Numbered from the stretch's first letter, positions 1 through 9,961 are shown. The stretch: 49,420 nucleotides of DNA from Promethearchaeota archaeon (GCA_013375495.1 JABXKC010000029.1:1-49420), one strand, 5' to 3'. The notes: generated by a model from the letters alone, not told the origin. Made by a program: numbers and translations.

Positions 1-2
1 CA

Positions 3-296
3 AGCATAGAGGGAAAGCCCGTAATCATTGATATGACCTATATGACAGATTTTGCAAAGTTTCGAGTAAAATATCATTTAAAGAAGTTTGATTACCCAGT
101 ATTAATAGTACAAGGAACTTCCGATGAAAAAACACCATGCGAATTAACAAGAAAAGCATTCAATTTTCTACCAAATAAAAATGAAAACCGGTTTGTAGCA
201 ATAGAAAATGCTACTCATGACCTCGAAGGCGAACATCTAAAAGAATTTATAAAACATACAATTGATTGGTTGAAATTACATTTAGGTGAAAATTGA
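3..296 (+). CDS. Alpha/beta hydrolase, C-terminal part (cut by window edge)
   Basis: The reading frame is open from the first bases of the window, so this is the 3' end of a longer gene. The visible 97 or so residues contain the usual end of an alpha/beta hydrolase: a beta strand reading PVLIVQGTSDEKTP, which carries the acidic residue of the triad in GTSDE, and then a downstream His in NATHDLEG that would be the catalytic base. The Ser nucleophile elbow lies outside the window. An ATG at position 33 is internal to the fold and is not a likely start. Substrate cannot be told; esterase, lipase or acyl-peptidase-like are all possible. The next gene is convergent, 48 bases away. Confidence 0.75.
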   Translation, partial: SIEGKPVIIDMTYMTDFAKFRVKYHLKKFDYPVLIVQGTSDEKTPCELTRKAFNFLPNKNENRFVAIENATHDLEGEHLKEFIKHTIDWLKLHLGEN

Positions 297-344
297 TTAA
301 AACCTACCTCAAATTTGAATTAATTAAAAAATTATAGAAAAAAA

Positions 345-1388
345 TCAAATAATACAAATTGGAAATCCACAATTTTTACAATTTCCATTAGAATCTAATT
401 TTAATTCTTTTACTCCCAACATTTTTCTTTTAATGACTAATTTAGAACATTTAGGACAATAAGTATTATCATAATCGGTAGTAGGTAAATTTCCTAAATA
501 AATATATTTCAAACCAACATCTTTTGAGATATTATAAGCGTTATATAGAAGTTCTAAGGGTGTTGGTTCGTTTAAACCATAATCACCAGATTTGTAATGA
601 GGAAAGAACCGGCTTATATGATATGGTGTAAAATCACCTAATTTATTATAAATTTTTTTAGTAAGGGATCTAATAATGTCTTCCTTAGAATTCAGTTCTG
701 GTATTAGAAGTGTAGTGATTTCAATGTGAACTCCTAATTCCTTTGCTAGTATAGCATTTCTCCATACTTTTTCTACATTTATACCACAATATTTTTGAAC
801 AAAATCAAAGTCTCCTTTTATATCAATGTTCATAGCATCAAGACCAGCGTCTACTAAATCCCTTAAAACTTCCTCTGTCATATATCCATTCGTAATATAG
901 GTATTATATAATCCATATTGCTTTGCTAATCTAAAGACTTCTAACGAATATTCAAACAGTAACGTAGGTTCGTTAAAAGATATTGATGTTCCTTCACATT
1001 TTTTTTTTAAAGCGATATCAATAAGGCTTTTAGGACTAATATATTCGTCAGATGTAGCAAATTGATAAGCTTTTAAAGGATTTGTCTTCGAAAGGTGATG
1101 ATTTTGGCACCAAAAGCATGCAAAATTGCAACCATAAGTTCCTATAGTTATTGCTGTACTCCCCGGATAAAAATGGTATAAGGGCTTCTTCTCAATCGGA
1201 TTGAAAGATATAGCAGGGATTAACCCATAAACAATTGTATAGATTTCACCATCTTTATTAATTCGTGTTTGACAAAATCCTGCTTTTCCTTTTTGAATCT
1301 TACATCTTCTCTCACATGTTAAACATTGAGAGTAGTTATCGTCAATCTTTCTTTGATATTTAGCCTTTTTTAGGAACCTGGAACTCAT
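345..1388 (-). CDS. amrS: AmmeMemoRadiSam-type radical SAM enzyme
   Basis: A 347-residue radical SAM protein of the PflA/AmrS group. The cluster motif CxxxCxxC is at C87, C91 and C94 (GCNFACFWC). The N-terminus carries a Cys cluster C22-x2-C25-x3-C29-x9-C39, typical of AmmeMemoRadiSam-system radical SAM enzymes and likely metal-binding. The C-terminus has a zinc-ribbon pair (CPKC...CKNC, about residues 311-342). The family is usually linked genetically to Memo and AMMECR1 proteins, but neither is in this window. The ATG overlaps the stop of the upstream phosphatase gene by 4 bases, so the two are probably co-translated. The reaction product is not established from the sequence. Confidence 0.85.
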   Translation of the reverse strand: MSSRFLKKAKYQRKIDDNYSQCLTCERRCKIQKGKAGFCQTRINKDGEIYTIVYGLIPAISFNPIEKKPLYHFYPGSTAITIGTYGCNFACFWCQNHHLSKTNPLKAYQFATSDEYISPKSLIDIALKKKCEGTSISFNEPTLLFEYSLEVFRLAKQYGLYNTYITNGYMTEEVLRDLVDAGLDAMNIDIKGDFDFVQKYCGINVEKVWRNAILAKELGVHIEITTLLIPELNSKEDIIRSLTKKIYNKLGDFTPYHISRFFPHYKSGDYGLNEPTPLELLYNAYNISKDVGLKYIYLGNLPTTDYDNTYCPKCSKLVIKRKMLGVKELKLDSNGNCKNCGFPICII

Positions 1389-1969
1389 ATAATATCAATT
1401 TTAGCGATATCTTTTATGACATTTTTATTTTGAATTATTCCATAATCACAAAATGTATTTGTGAATATTCTCTCAAATACTTTATCTAATTGTCCAATTA
1501 TTTCTGCAAAGTATAGATTTATTACTCCCCCATGCGCTACAATTAAAATTTTCATATTTGAATATTTTGAATCAATTTCTTGAATTTTTTTTGAGAATCT
1601 ATTTAGTGCTTTATTTGCTGGTTCCCAATTATTATATGATTGGTTCCTATTTTCCATACAAAGTTTCATAGTATTGAAATATTCGGCTTTCGTTTTTAAA
1701 TATCTCCCCTGATCTCTTAGGATCTCATTTAAATCCTTTTCTCTAATTATTTCTTTATGAAGTCTTTTTGATAAAGGATAAGCTGTTTGATTGGCTTTTT
1801 CCTCATCTGATGTTATTATTATGTCAACATCATCAAATAAATCTAAATTAAATAGGTTTATCGCGTCTTTTTGTCCTTTCTCCGTTAGAAGCCATTTTGA
1901 AATCTTGGTGTGTTCATCAACGTTGGTTTCAGCATGTCTCACAAGAATTAAAATATTATTAGGCATCAA
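1385..1969 (-). CDS. Histidine phosphatase (phosphoglycerate mutase-like)
   Basis: A 194-residue member of the histidine phosphatase superfamily. The phosphohistidine motif RHAET lies at residues 11-15 (H12), close to the N-terminus as expected, and the second catalytic His is H146 in the VAHGG motif. The length matches the small branch-1 phosphatases (CobC/PhoE/GpmB-like). Substrate is not predictable: alpha-ribazole phosphate, 3-phosphoglycerate and sugar phosphates are all used in this family. Its stop overlaps the start of the radical SAM gene, which suggests a two-gene operon. Confidence 0.8.
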   Translation of the reverse strand: MMPNNILILVRHAETNVDEHTKISKWLLTEKGQKDAINLFNLDLFDDVDIIITSDEEKANQTAYPLSKRLHKEIIREKDLNEILRDQGRYLKTKAEYFNTMKLCMENRNQSYNNWEPANKALNRFSKKIQEIDSKYSNMKILIVAHGGVINLYFAEIIGQLDKVFERIFTNTFCDYGIIQNKNVIKDIAKIDII

Positions 1970-2124
1970 ATCATCTTAAATTATTTTTACTAAAAAATAA
2001 AAAATTTCAATATAACAAAAATTTTCTCAAGGAACTATGTGAATTTATCTAGTTTTTAAAACTGGCATAAATGCCCGAAAAAACAAAAAATAAACCTTTC
2101 TTACAAATGAGATACCAAATAGAC

Positions 2125-2166
2125 CCCTCATTATTTTTAAAAGAGTATGCTTTTTTCGTTTGAGGG
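2125..2166. other. Inverted repeat / hairpin in intergenic region
   Basis: The arms CCCTCA (2125-2130) and TGAGGG (2161-2166) are exact reverse complements. Inside them AAAAG (2139-2143) and CTTTT (2150-2154) pair again, giving a two-part stem-loop. It lies between the 3' end of the UbiA gene and the start of the phosphatase gene, both on the minus strand. It could be a terminator-like or processing structure or a leader hairpin. No known RNA family was recognised. Confidence 0.4.
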
Positions 2167-2218
2167 TTCTTTGACTTTTCATTAAAGAAATCAACCCATG
2201 AAGATATTTGATTTCTCT

Positions 2219-3034
2219 TTAAGGCGCAATAATTAAAATTATCATATATGCAAGCATTAAATTACCTAAAATAATTCCCGTGTCTTTTAATGAGGTTCTT
2301 CCTAATAAATCTGTTCTAGGTTTTCTATATATATACATAATACCTAAAGGGAAGAATACAATTGGTAAGAAAATTAAGTAATTAGTAATGATAAATGAAA
2401 TTATTGCTATAACTAATGATATAATACTTGCAACCCAAATTACTATTTGAGAGGTTTTAGGCTTTAATTTAGCCAATGAATCTCCATCAATCATTTCGTG
2501 AACCATTTGTCCCGTAAATGCTACTGCTGTTATAGCTGCTAATATCAGAGATTCAAATAGAGTCATTTCTGGTAAAAAATTCATGAAAATATCTCCAGCA
2601 TTAATTTTAATCATAAAATATGGTAAAATTATATGAGAGACTCCCAAAATAATATGATTTATAATAACAAGAGATTTGAATATGCAGTAGAAGACTACCA
2701 TAAATACTATAATTGCTAGATATATTCCTAAGATAGGGTTTGCTAAAATATCATTCATAAAACACATTGTGCCTAACATAAAACTTGCAATAGCAAGAAC
2801 TGCTATTTCTTTTCTACCATATCCTTTCACTCGTTCTAAAGTTTCCATTTCATTAGGATCTTTCATATCAATGACATCATTAAGGGTGTTTCCAGTTATT
2901 GCATAAAAAGAAAAACCTGCTAATATCCAAATTTGCGAACCGATATCATATCCATTCAAATATATACTTAAAAGACACGGTATTAGTACAGAAAAAATAT
3001 ATTCAACCCGAAGTAGTTTAAATCCCTTACTCAT
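2219..3034 (-). CDS. UbiA-family prenyltransferase
   Basis: A 271-residue very hydrophobic protein with about eight predicted membrane helices. The first Asp-rich motif of UbiA enzymes is present as N52-D53-x2-D56-x2-D59 (NDVIDMKD), with the second as HEMIDGDSLAKLKPKT in the loop after the middle helices. These motifs bind Mg2+ and the prenyl diphosphate. In archaea the family includes digeranylgeranylglyceryl phosphate synthase (membrane lipid synthesis) and quinone- or heme-prenylating enzymes. The sequence alone does not separate them. It is monocistronic here, with gaps of 187 bases upstream and about 250 downstream. Confidence 0.85.
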   Translation of the reverse strand: MSKGFKLLRVEYIFSVLIPCLLSIYLNGYDIGSQIWILAGFSFYAITGNTLNDVIDMKDPNEMETLERVKGYGRKEIAVLAIASFMLGTMCFMNDILANPILGIYLAIIVFMVVFYCIFKSLVIINHIILGVSHIILPYFMIKINAGDIFMNFLPEMTLFESLILAAITAVAFTGQMVHEMIDGDSLAKLKPKTSQIVIWVASIISLVIAIISFIITNYLIFLPIVFFPLGIMYIYRKPRTDLLGRTSLKDTGIILGNLMLAYMIILIIAP

Positions 3035-3221
3035 GAAAATATTACCTTAAAAATATTGTATTCAAAGTTATTTTTAATTATCCTTAAAATGATTTAAAAC
3101 TTTAGAGAGAAATTTTTCTCTTAACCTTCCTGTTGTTTACTCATTTGTATGATTTATATTGAGATTCTTTAATTAATAATTTTTTATCTAGAATTTTAGA
3201 ATACGTAAGAAAGAATTAATT

Positions 3222-6200
3222 TCAAGATCTTGTACTTTGAATGAATTGGACTTCTTTTTTTTGTTCTTTTTCCCATCTCCTACGTTCTGAACGCAATTTA
3301 AAAAGATCTATGTCTTTATACATTAAGCCCTCTTCTTTTGATGGAATGGTTCTTTCAGTGCGGTCTTTTTCAGGTGTATAGATTAGTGAATCACCGAATT
3401 CAGCAATATTTGCAAAGAAGCAATATGCATAGATGGATCTTCGGGCATCGAAGTGTATTGCCTTAAAATCCGCAGTAACGGGTGTGAACGCAGGATTAAT
3501 TATAATATCTACTGGCGGCTCGAAATTTTTCAATTCTACTCGTAAATCCATATCAAGAAAATCTCTACAAATAGCAATTGCGATTCTCCCAAATTCTGTA
3601 TTACAAACAAAAATATTGTGGGGAACATCTCCTACATTTATACCTTCCTTAAATTTTCTTTCTCCTTGCTGTATAATTGCCGGTATATATTTCTCTTGTT
3701 CCCAAAGTATACCATCTGGTCCAAAAACCCTGGCAATGTTTTTCTTTGTTCCTCGATCATGAAATGAACCTGGAATTATGTACATCTCATATAGTTTGGC
3801 AAGATCAGAAATATCTTCTAAAAGTTCTCCATAATTGAGGTCAATTGCCATCTCTGGGAAAAGTAAAACATTGACTCGCTCTTTATGTGCGTTCTCAATC
3901 ATATTTTTAACTTTCATTCTTACATTTTCGAGTTTATCTTCACGAAGGCTTAATAGACCTGAAGTCTCCATCTTGTAGAATTCACTTAAGATATCTCCAG
4001 TTTCAGATATACCAATTTGAGCAATACCAACCCTAAATTCTCTTTTTTGAGCTCTTGGATATTCTTTAAACAAGTCTCTATAAATTATTTCATATTTCTT
4101 TTTAGCTAATCTTTCTCCCATTACTCTTCTTTCTTCTTCGTTGAATTGAGACACTTCACCCAACCGAGGTGATTGACTAGTTTCTAATGAGCAAGCAGGA
4201 GCAATTATGCCCATTGTACTACTAGATATTGAAGGTTTTTTAATGGTATTCAAGGCTGAGACTAATATCTTTTCTTCATGTTCCAATCTTTCCAAACGGG
4301 TCAATATCTCCCTTTCCTTGTCCTTATGACCAGATTTACTAAAAAGTTCTGCTGCAGATTTTAGATAATTAGCTCCAATATCTAAAAGATTTTTTTTATA
4401 GCTAATTTCTAACTCTTCATCTGCTCTTATTAAGTGCCATACTGCATCGAAATAAGTTGATGTAGCTAACGCCCAATCTGCACCATTTTTGAACCCTCCT
4501 TTTTCATAAGAGGAAGCCGCTGTTCTTAACATTGATTTGATTTTTGGATACAATTGAGCTTTTACTTCAGACTCATAGGTCTCATCAAATTCACATCCAA
4601 GTTCTAAAGCTTCGCAAAAAGCTGAGTTAGCAGATGCGAGTAATTTCAATTTACTGTCACTAAAAAGCTTACTTGCTTTACTGAAAAGATTTGCCGCTTC
4701 TGCAAACCTTTCTGGATCTCCATATTTTTCAGCAAGTTCCATACTTTCCCACGCTCTGCAGAGATAATAAACTGCCTCAAGTTCTCCTCTTTCTCGCTCA
4801 ACTTTAAAAAGATTACAAACCTCTCTAAACTCAGACGCGGCAGAGGCAAATAACTCCGCTGCAGCATAATATTCTCCTTGTTTTCCAAGAATTCTTGCTT
4901 TTTCTACATTTAATCTAGCAGAGCAATATCTTATTCGTAATTGAGCTACTTTTTCGAGTTTCTTGATCCTTTCTATAATGAATTTATCTTTAGTCTGTCC
5001 GGAAATTTCATCCATCGTTTTTATTGAATCGTAAAAAGCTTTTTCGGTTGTTTTATATTTTTCTGTAGCTTCTTTATGCATTTCAAGTTTACTAAATTGT
5101 TCAGCTTCTTCTTGCTTTGCCCAAGCAGAATAATATATAGATTCATACTTAAAATTTGGCAGATCTTTCAGAATTTCAAATGCTTTTTCATAGCTTTCTT
5201 TTGCTTTTATATGATTCTCTTTTTTGTGATATGCTTTTGCATTTTCTATAGAGCTCCAAGCTAGAGTATAATTTATCTTCTCTTCAATTTTATTTTTTAA
5301 AAGTCTATACTCAATATACCGCAATGATTGTTTATAAGCATCTTGAGCTTTTTTATAATGTTCTGAAGACCTTAAATAATTTCCAATTCTATCTTCAACA
5401 TGTGCGATATATTCATGGGCAGCAGCAGCATAAGAATGATAACCTCTTTCATCACAATTTGATATTACATTTAAGTATGTCTCCTTCGCTTTCATCAGAT
5501 CATCAATTTTCCCCGTTATAATTCCTAATTCTTCATATAAAAAGCCTAACCGCATTTGAGCTGCTATAATTCCAGTTCGAGACCATACTGCATGCTTCAT
5601 ATTTTTTTCAGAAGCATCTATAGCAGCTAATAGCATTTCAACTTTATCTTGTTTAGTAGTAGCATTATCTGAGAGCGTTTTATAAGCTCTAAATAGAGAG
5701 GAATAACCAATTGCTCGAACGAATCCCCCCTCATACTTTTCACCAATTTCCTTAGCTTTTAAAGCATATTGAAGCATATTATGACTATACTCTTTTCTTT
5801 TCTCATTAGATGTATCGAGATTGACCAGTTGTGAATAAGACCAAGTCGACATTTGATATGGCCATCCAAAATATGGTCTATAAGCAAGGCTAGTTAAAGC
5901 TCTTTTAGCATACTCAATACCTTTTTTGGCATAAGATTTTCTCTGCTCTACTGTAAAGAAACTCCTATAGGAAACTGTAGCATAATAGAAAGCAGGTAGA
6001 AGGTTTGAATAATAATACCATATAATATGAGAGTTAGAAAATATTTTTCCTAACTCCTCGATCTCCTGAAGATCTTGAGAAATTCTACTTTGTACGAATT
6101 CAAATTTCCTAATTGATATAGCAAGCCAATTTAACCACCATAAAGAAATTATTATTAAAGAATTATTCTTAGACTTTCTAGAAAAGGACAACCCTTTTTC

Positions 6201-7058
6201 CATAAGTTCTAATCCTTTTTCAGTATAGTCTTTTTGCTTGCTTTCTTCCTCAATAAATTGAAATCCATAAGCACAAAACCAACTACCTACCATGGAATAA
6301 ATACTTCCAAGAATATAAGGATCCTCACAGTCCTCAGCGAGCTTTAAACTTTCATTACACCGCAAAAGACCCTTCTTCATGTAACTTTTCCAAGATTCAT
6401 CCCATTTAAATGGTATAATAGAAAATATCATGAAAAATAGCATTCTTTCAGCAAATAAAGCTTCAGCAAGCGATTGAATATTTCTCACCTCTTTAGAAAG
6501 TTCCCAGGCTTTAATTGCAAGTTCTCTCCCTTTTTCATAGAGCTGTTCAATATCCTCACTTTCACTGTAATATGTTAATAAGAAAAATAATGCCATTGCT
6601 GCACGACCTAAAACCCTTGCTATGCTCTTTTGTTTGTTTTTTTCTGAATAGAGCTCGCCTGCTTCAATAAAAAGTTTATGAGATTCGCTAAATTCTTGTT
6701 TTGCTTGTTCAATAGAATCTGAAAGAATACCCTTAATAAAATTTACCTCAGCAAGACACTCTAATTGCTGACTTTTATTTTTAATATGCTCATAAGTTTT
6801 AATTGCTTCATTATAAGCATTTATAGCGAGTATATTCAGTTTATAATGGTCTTCTTGTGTTTTTATTATCTCAGCAGCACGATTATATGCATATCCTAAC
6901 TTTTTAAAAGTTTTTGCTGCTTTTACTAATTCTTTCTTTTCAACAAAGATCTTTGATATCTGCTCATATAATTTTGCTACTTTTTTCCAATTATGATCCT
7001 TTTCCTCGCGTTTCGCCCTTTCCAATAAAGATGTATATCTCTCCATTCTTTCCCTCAA
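3222..7058 (-). CDS. Giant TPR-repeat protein fused to a nitrilase-type C-N hydrolase
   Basis: A 1278-residue protein with two parts. Residues 1 to about 960 are almost wholly alpha-helical with repeated 34-residue-like units (A-x3-Y-x2-A patterns such as KVAKLYEQISKIF and AKKSY-like helices) and read as a long TPR superhelix. Residues about 1005-1260 form a carbon-nitrogen hydrolase domain starting at FRVGIAQIG, with the complete Glu-Lys-Cys triad: E1069 (FPEMAID), K1123 (EQEKYIP) and C1164 (AICRDFLD). The domain should cleave or form an amide or nitrile carbon-nitrogen bond through a Cys thioester. The TPR part probably recruits partner proteins or senses stress. No signal peptide or membrane helix is visible, so it is cytosolic. 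Substrate and partners are unknown. Standalone nitrilases are about 270-330 residues. Confidence 0.85.
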   Translation of the reverse strand: MRERMERYTSLLERAKREEKDHNWKKVAKLYEQISKIFVEKKELVKAAKTFKKLGYAYNRAAEIIKTQEDHYKLNILAINAYNEAIKTYEHIKNKSQQLECLAEVNFIKGILSDSIEQAKQEFSESHKLFIEAGELYSEKNKQKSIARVLGRAAMALFFLLTYYSESEDIEQLYEKGRELAIKAWELSKEVRNIQSLAEALFAERMLFFMIFSIIPFKWDESWKSYMKKGLLRCNESLKLAEDCEDPYILGSIYSMVGSWFCAYGFQFIEEESKQKDYTEKGLELMEKGLSFSRKSKNNSLIIISLWWLNWLAISIRKFEFVQSRISQDLQEIEELGKIFSNSHIIWYYYSNLLPAFYYATVSYRSFFTVEQRKSYAKKGIEYAKRALTSLAYRPYFGWPYQMSTWSYSQLVNLDTSNEKRKEYSHNMLQYALKAKEIGEKYEGGFVRAIGYSSLFRAYKTLSDNATTKQDKVEMLLAAIDASEKNMKHAVWSRTGIIAAQMRLGFLYEELGIITGKIDDLMKAKETYLNVISNCDERGYHSYAAAAHEYIAHVEDRIGNYLRSSEHYKKAQDAYKQSLRYIEYRLLKNKIEEKINYTLAWSSIENAKAYHKKENHIKAKESYEKAFEILKDLPNFKYESIYYSAWAKQEEAEQFSKLEMHKEATEKYKTTEKAFYDSIKTMDEISGQTKDKFIIERIKKLEKVAQLRIRYCSARLNVEKARILGKQGEYYAAAELFASAASEFREVCNLFKVERERGELEAVYYLCRAWESMELAEKYGDPERFAEAANLFSKASKLFSDSKLKLLASANSAFCEALELGCEFDETYESEVKAQLYPKIKSMLRTAASSYEKGGFKNGADWALATSTYFDAVWHLIRADEELEISYKKNLLDIGANYLKSAAELFSKSGHKDKEREILTRLERLEHEEKILVSALNTIKKPSISSSTMGIIAPACSLETSQSPRLGEVSQFNEEERRVMGERLAKKKYEIIYRDLFKEYPRAQKREFRVGIAQIGISETGDILSEFYKMETSGLLSLREDKLENVRMKVKNMIENAHKERVNVLLFPEMAIDLNYGELLEDISDLAKLYEMYIIPGSFHDRGTKKNIARVFGPDGILWEQEKYIPAIIQQGERKFKEGINVGDVPHNIFVCNTEFGRIAIAICRDFLDMDLRVELKNFEPPVDIIINPAFTPVTADFKAIHFDARRSIYAYCFFANIAEFGDSLIYTPEKDRTERTIPSKEEGLMYKDIDLFKLRSERRRWEKEQKKEVQFIQSTRS

Positions 7059-7095
7059 ATTAAAGAGGTAAATTTTAAATAAATTATTATTTTTT

Positions 7096-8232
7096 TTATT
7101 TTTTTATTACCCAGATACTATCTCCACCTTCTTTTATAAAATTTGCCTTAGTAAATGGTGTTGCTTCAATAAATTCTTTAAAACTTTTTTCATCATAAAA
7201 CAACGAAGCTTTTACTTCTGTAAACTTATGTGTGATATCAAAAAGTTGAAATTTTTTTTTCGGAGCAAAAGTATCAGGAATCATACTTTCTCCAATAAGT
7301 AAGATCCCATCATCCTTCAACAAGGAATATAGATTTTTAAATACACCTTTTCGGTAATTCTCATCAGTGTTCATTTCATGGAGAACCTGATTTAATATAA
7401 TCAAATCAAATTTCTCCTTAAAGGAGTGGGTAAATTTTTCAATTGTACTCTCAAAAATTTCAATCCTTTCATTCCAATTATTTATATCTACTATTTTTTT
7501 TGCATTTGTTAATCCAATAGGATCGATATCAATACCTACAAATCTAGCTTTTTTATACTTTTTTGCCCACGTTTCAAGATTAAATCCATAACCACATCCT
7601 ACTTCAAGAATAGTACCTTGCTTTTGTATATTTTTACAAAAATTCTCATACTTTTTAGAAAACAGTCTTTCTACTAAAGTTCCAAACCTTGCGCCCCGTT
7701 CTTGTATGTCTTTCATAACATCTCCAGGTAAATCATATAGGCTCCATATTTTGCCCGTTTTAAAATTTTCTATTAAAATATCCTGAGCTGGAGCCATATA
7801 ATAGAATGCACCGAGCGTCCCTCCAATATAAAACTCATTATTTCGGTCAATAAGTAAATCATATACATAAGGAGCTGTTTTCAAAATTTTCTTCCCAGAA
7901 TTTGCAATCTCAAAAATACCACATTCAAGTGCCAAATGAAGCCAACCATCTAAATACTTAAAATCCAAATTTAGGTTTTCGGAGAGTTCATTTGGTGTAA
8001 AAATCACTTTATTATTTTTACCAGAACTAGGTGATGATTTGGCTTTTTCATATAAGTAATTAAAAATACCTAAACGTCTACCCATACCAATTAATATAAT
8101 GGTATTAAATCCATAAAGACCGTTTATAGCAAATTTTTTTATTTGATTGCTAATAGAAACTTCAGGTTTACTTTTATTTTCAGTTTTAATTAATTCCACC
8201 ATAATGTATTTTCTTTTTCGATAAAAAAACAA
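7096..8232 (-). CDS. Class I SAM-dependent methyltransferase with N-terminal helical domain
   Basis: A 378-residue protein. The SAM-binding motif I is ILEVGCGYGFN near residue 210, followed by the acidic end of strand 2 in FVGIDID and motif IV-like LIILNQVLHEM. The roughly 180 residues before this form a winged-helix-like dimerisation region, as in O-methyltransferases of the hydroxyneurosporene or BchU type. Substrate is unknown. The first ATG is used here; a second ATG 30 bases downstream (8202) begins MVELIKT and could equally be the start. It lies 37 bases upstream of the TPR-nitrilase gene on the same strand, so co-transcription is possible. Confidence 0.8.
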   Translation of the reverse strand: MFFYRKRKYIMVELIKTENKSKPEVSISNQIKKFAINGLYGFNTIILIGMGRRLGIFNYLYEKAKSSPSSGKNNKVIFTPNELSENLNLDFKYLDGWLHLALECGIFEIANSGKKILKTAPYVYDLLIDRNNEFYIGGTLGAFYYMAPAQDILIENFKTGKIWSLYDLPGDVMKDIQERGARFGTLVERLFSKKYENFCKNIQKQGTILEVGCGYGFNLETWAKKYKKARFVGIDIDPIGLTNAKKIVDINNWNERIEIFESTIEKFTHSFKEKFDLIILNQVLHEMNTDENYRKGVFKNLYSLLKDDGILLIGESMIPDTFAPKKKFQLFDITHKFTEVKASLFYDEKSFKEFIEATPFTKANFIKEGGDSIWVIKK

Positions 8233-8270
8233 TTATTAATCAAAAATTAGATTAAATTAACTTTTCATAT

Positions 8271-8501
8271 TTAAATTTCTTTAAGACTTATAACTTCATC
8301 TGGTAAAAATGATTTCAGAATATCACTCAATTTCCTATCATCTTCTATAGGGATCCCTCTAATCATGAATTGAGATTTCTTCAGAGGATCTACTTTCCAG
8401 TTAAATTCAGTTAGAAGATAACGTTTTAAAGCGATAAATTTTTCATCTTGCTCAACCATAAAATCATCCATGATTTTTTCAATATCTCTAACTTTTGCCA
8501 T
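8271..8501 (-). CDS. Small hypothetical protein (76 aa)
   Basis: A 76-residue charged soluble protein without a recognised domain. It is predicted mostly helical at the N-terminus (VRDIEKIMDDFMVEQDEKFIALKRYLL), followed by a short basic stretch and an acidic tail. There are no Cys residues and no membrane segment. It precedes the methyltransferase gene by 38 bases on the same strand and may be co-transcribed with it. Normal codon pattern and a clear ATG support it being real, but no function can be given. Confidence 0.55.
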   Translation of the reverse strand: MAKVRDIEKIMDDFMVEQDEKFIALKRYLLTEFNWKVDPLKKSQFMIRGIPIEDDRKLSDILKSFLPDEVISLKEI

Positions 8502-8609
8502 TTTTCTTCTAACTTTTTATATATTTAATTTGGTTTAGAAATAATATTTCTGAAGAGTATCTAATTAAAAAGTAAGTTTCAAAATTTATAAATTTTTGAT
8601 AAGCACATT

Positions 8610-9404
8610 CTAAAAATACATTCTAATTGCTAAACCCATCAGCACTGCAGCAACTATAAATTGTAAGTAATTTTTAGGTATTTTTCCAGATATTTTTGCC
8701 CCAAAAACTGAGCCTGAAATAGCTCCTATTCCAATTAAAATTCCTATTAAATAGTCAATTTGACCTAAAATACTTTTTGCAATAGTATTATAGATTGCAG
8801 TGAAAAAAATTATCCCAATAGAAATTGCAGTTGCATTATGGATGGGATATTGAAGAATTATATGAAGAGATGGAGTGTTGATTATACCTCCTCCAATACC
8901 TAATAAATTAGCAGTAAAACCTGCTAAAATAAATAATGGTATTGATTTTTTCAAATTAGTTTTATAATCATGATCAATGAGAACGAAATTATTTTCATAT
9001 TCTTCTTGAGAAGGATTATATCTTCTTGATTTAATTGCTTTATATATCATGTTTGTGCCCGCTATCAGTATTGTTGTAGCAAAAATAATTTTTAAAATAC
9101 TTTCATCTAAATCAACAAACAAGAATAAAATAGTACTCGTGATACTTCCCAAAATCGAAAATGTAGAAAAAATAATAACTTGTTTAATGTGTAGCTTTTC
9201 TTCTTTGAAATATGTAAAGAATCCCGCCCCAGAAGAAATTAATATTATGAAAACAGAAGTATCTACAGCGATATTTATAGGAAGAAGAAATAATAGAACC
9301 ATAGTGCTTACAAAAAAAACACCGCCCCCTATACCAACTACAGAGCTCATGGTTCCGAAAAGAAATCCCGCAATTAATAAAATAATAACTACAACAGTAT
9401 CCAT
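8610..9404 (-). CDS. TauE/SafE-family sulfite or sulfonate exporter
   Basis: A 264-residue polytopic membrane protein with about eight helices arranged as two homologous halves. Each half begins with the family's glycine-rich motif (VVGIGGGVFFVS near residue 23 and LLGIGGGIINTP near residue 170), with a central hydrophilic loop at about residues 125-155. The TauE/SafE/YfcA family moves sulfite, sulfoacetate or other small organic anions across the membrane; the actual substrate cannot be read from the sequence. It is divergent from the zinc-finger gene at 9538, with 133 bases of very AT-rich DNA between them. Confidence 0.85.
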   Translation of the reverse strand: MDTVVVIILLIAGFLFGTMSSVVGIGGGVFFVSTMVLLFLLPINIAVDTSVFIILISSGAGFFTYFKEEKLHIKQVIIFSTFSILGSITSTILFLFVDLDESILKIIFATTILIAGTNMIYKAIKSRRYNPSQEEYENNFVLIDHDYKTNLKKSIPLFILAGFTANLLGIGGGIINTPSLHIILQYPIHNATAISIGIIFFTAIYNTIAKSILGQIDYLIGILIGIGAISGSVFGAKISGKIPKNYLQFIVAAVLMGLAIRMYF

Positions 9405-9537
9405 ATAATGTGAAATACCTAAGGCTATTATTAGTTTTCTAAAAAGTGAGAACTTAATAGAATAATAATATATTATTAAGTCAAGATTATAATTATAGAT
9501 TAATTATTATAAATTAAAATTCACTTCTCTCTTAAAT

Positions 9538-9942
9538 ATGCCCGATTCCAACGCTGACAAATTAGTACTTGAATTGGTTGCATGTAATCGTTGTAAAAAT
9601 CCTTTTATGATGCCAAAAGGAGAAAATTTAAGAAAGCAAGAAAAAAATGAAGAAATTGTTTGTGAAAACTGTATTAAATTAGAAGAGAGAAAAAGACAAT
9701 TAACGTCATCTGTAATTGAATCTCAGAAAGAAATCAAAACATCTATAAAAAATTATGAAAATAAATTAGAAATGGCAGAAACTCAAGATACAAAGAGGAT
9801 TTTTTATGAAAAAATCAAAAAGCAATCTGAAATTTTAACAAAATCAGTAGAACTTGTAAAAAAGATTGAGGAAACTAATGAAGAGAAATATATCGAGGAA
9901 TACAAAAAACTATTCGAAAAATTGAAAAATGAGGCTTCTTGA
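9538..9942 (+). CDS. Zinc-ribbon plus coiled-coil protein, function unknown
   Basis: A 134-residue protein. An N-terminal zinc ribbon has CNRC and CENC knuckles (about residues 16-19 and 43-46) separated by a basic loop. The rest is a Lys/Glu-rich coiled coil with heptad-like spacing (residues about 50-134). This layout suggests a small scaffold or nucleic-acid-associated protein, but no family is recognised. It starts with ATG in an AT-rich upstream region without an obvious Shine-Dalgarno site. Confidence 0.6.
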   Translation: MPDSNADKLVLELVACNRCKNPFMMPKGENLRKQEKNEEIVCENCIKLEERKRQLTSSVIESQKEIKTSIKNYENKLEMAETQDTKRIFYEKIKKQSEILTKSVELVKKIEETNEEKYIEEYKKLFEKLKNEAS

Positions 9943-9961
9943 GAGATTCTTGAAAATATAC

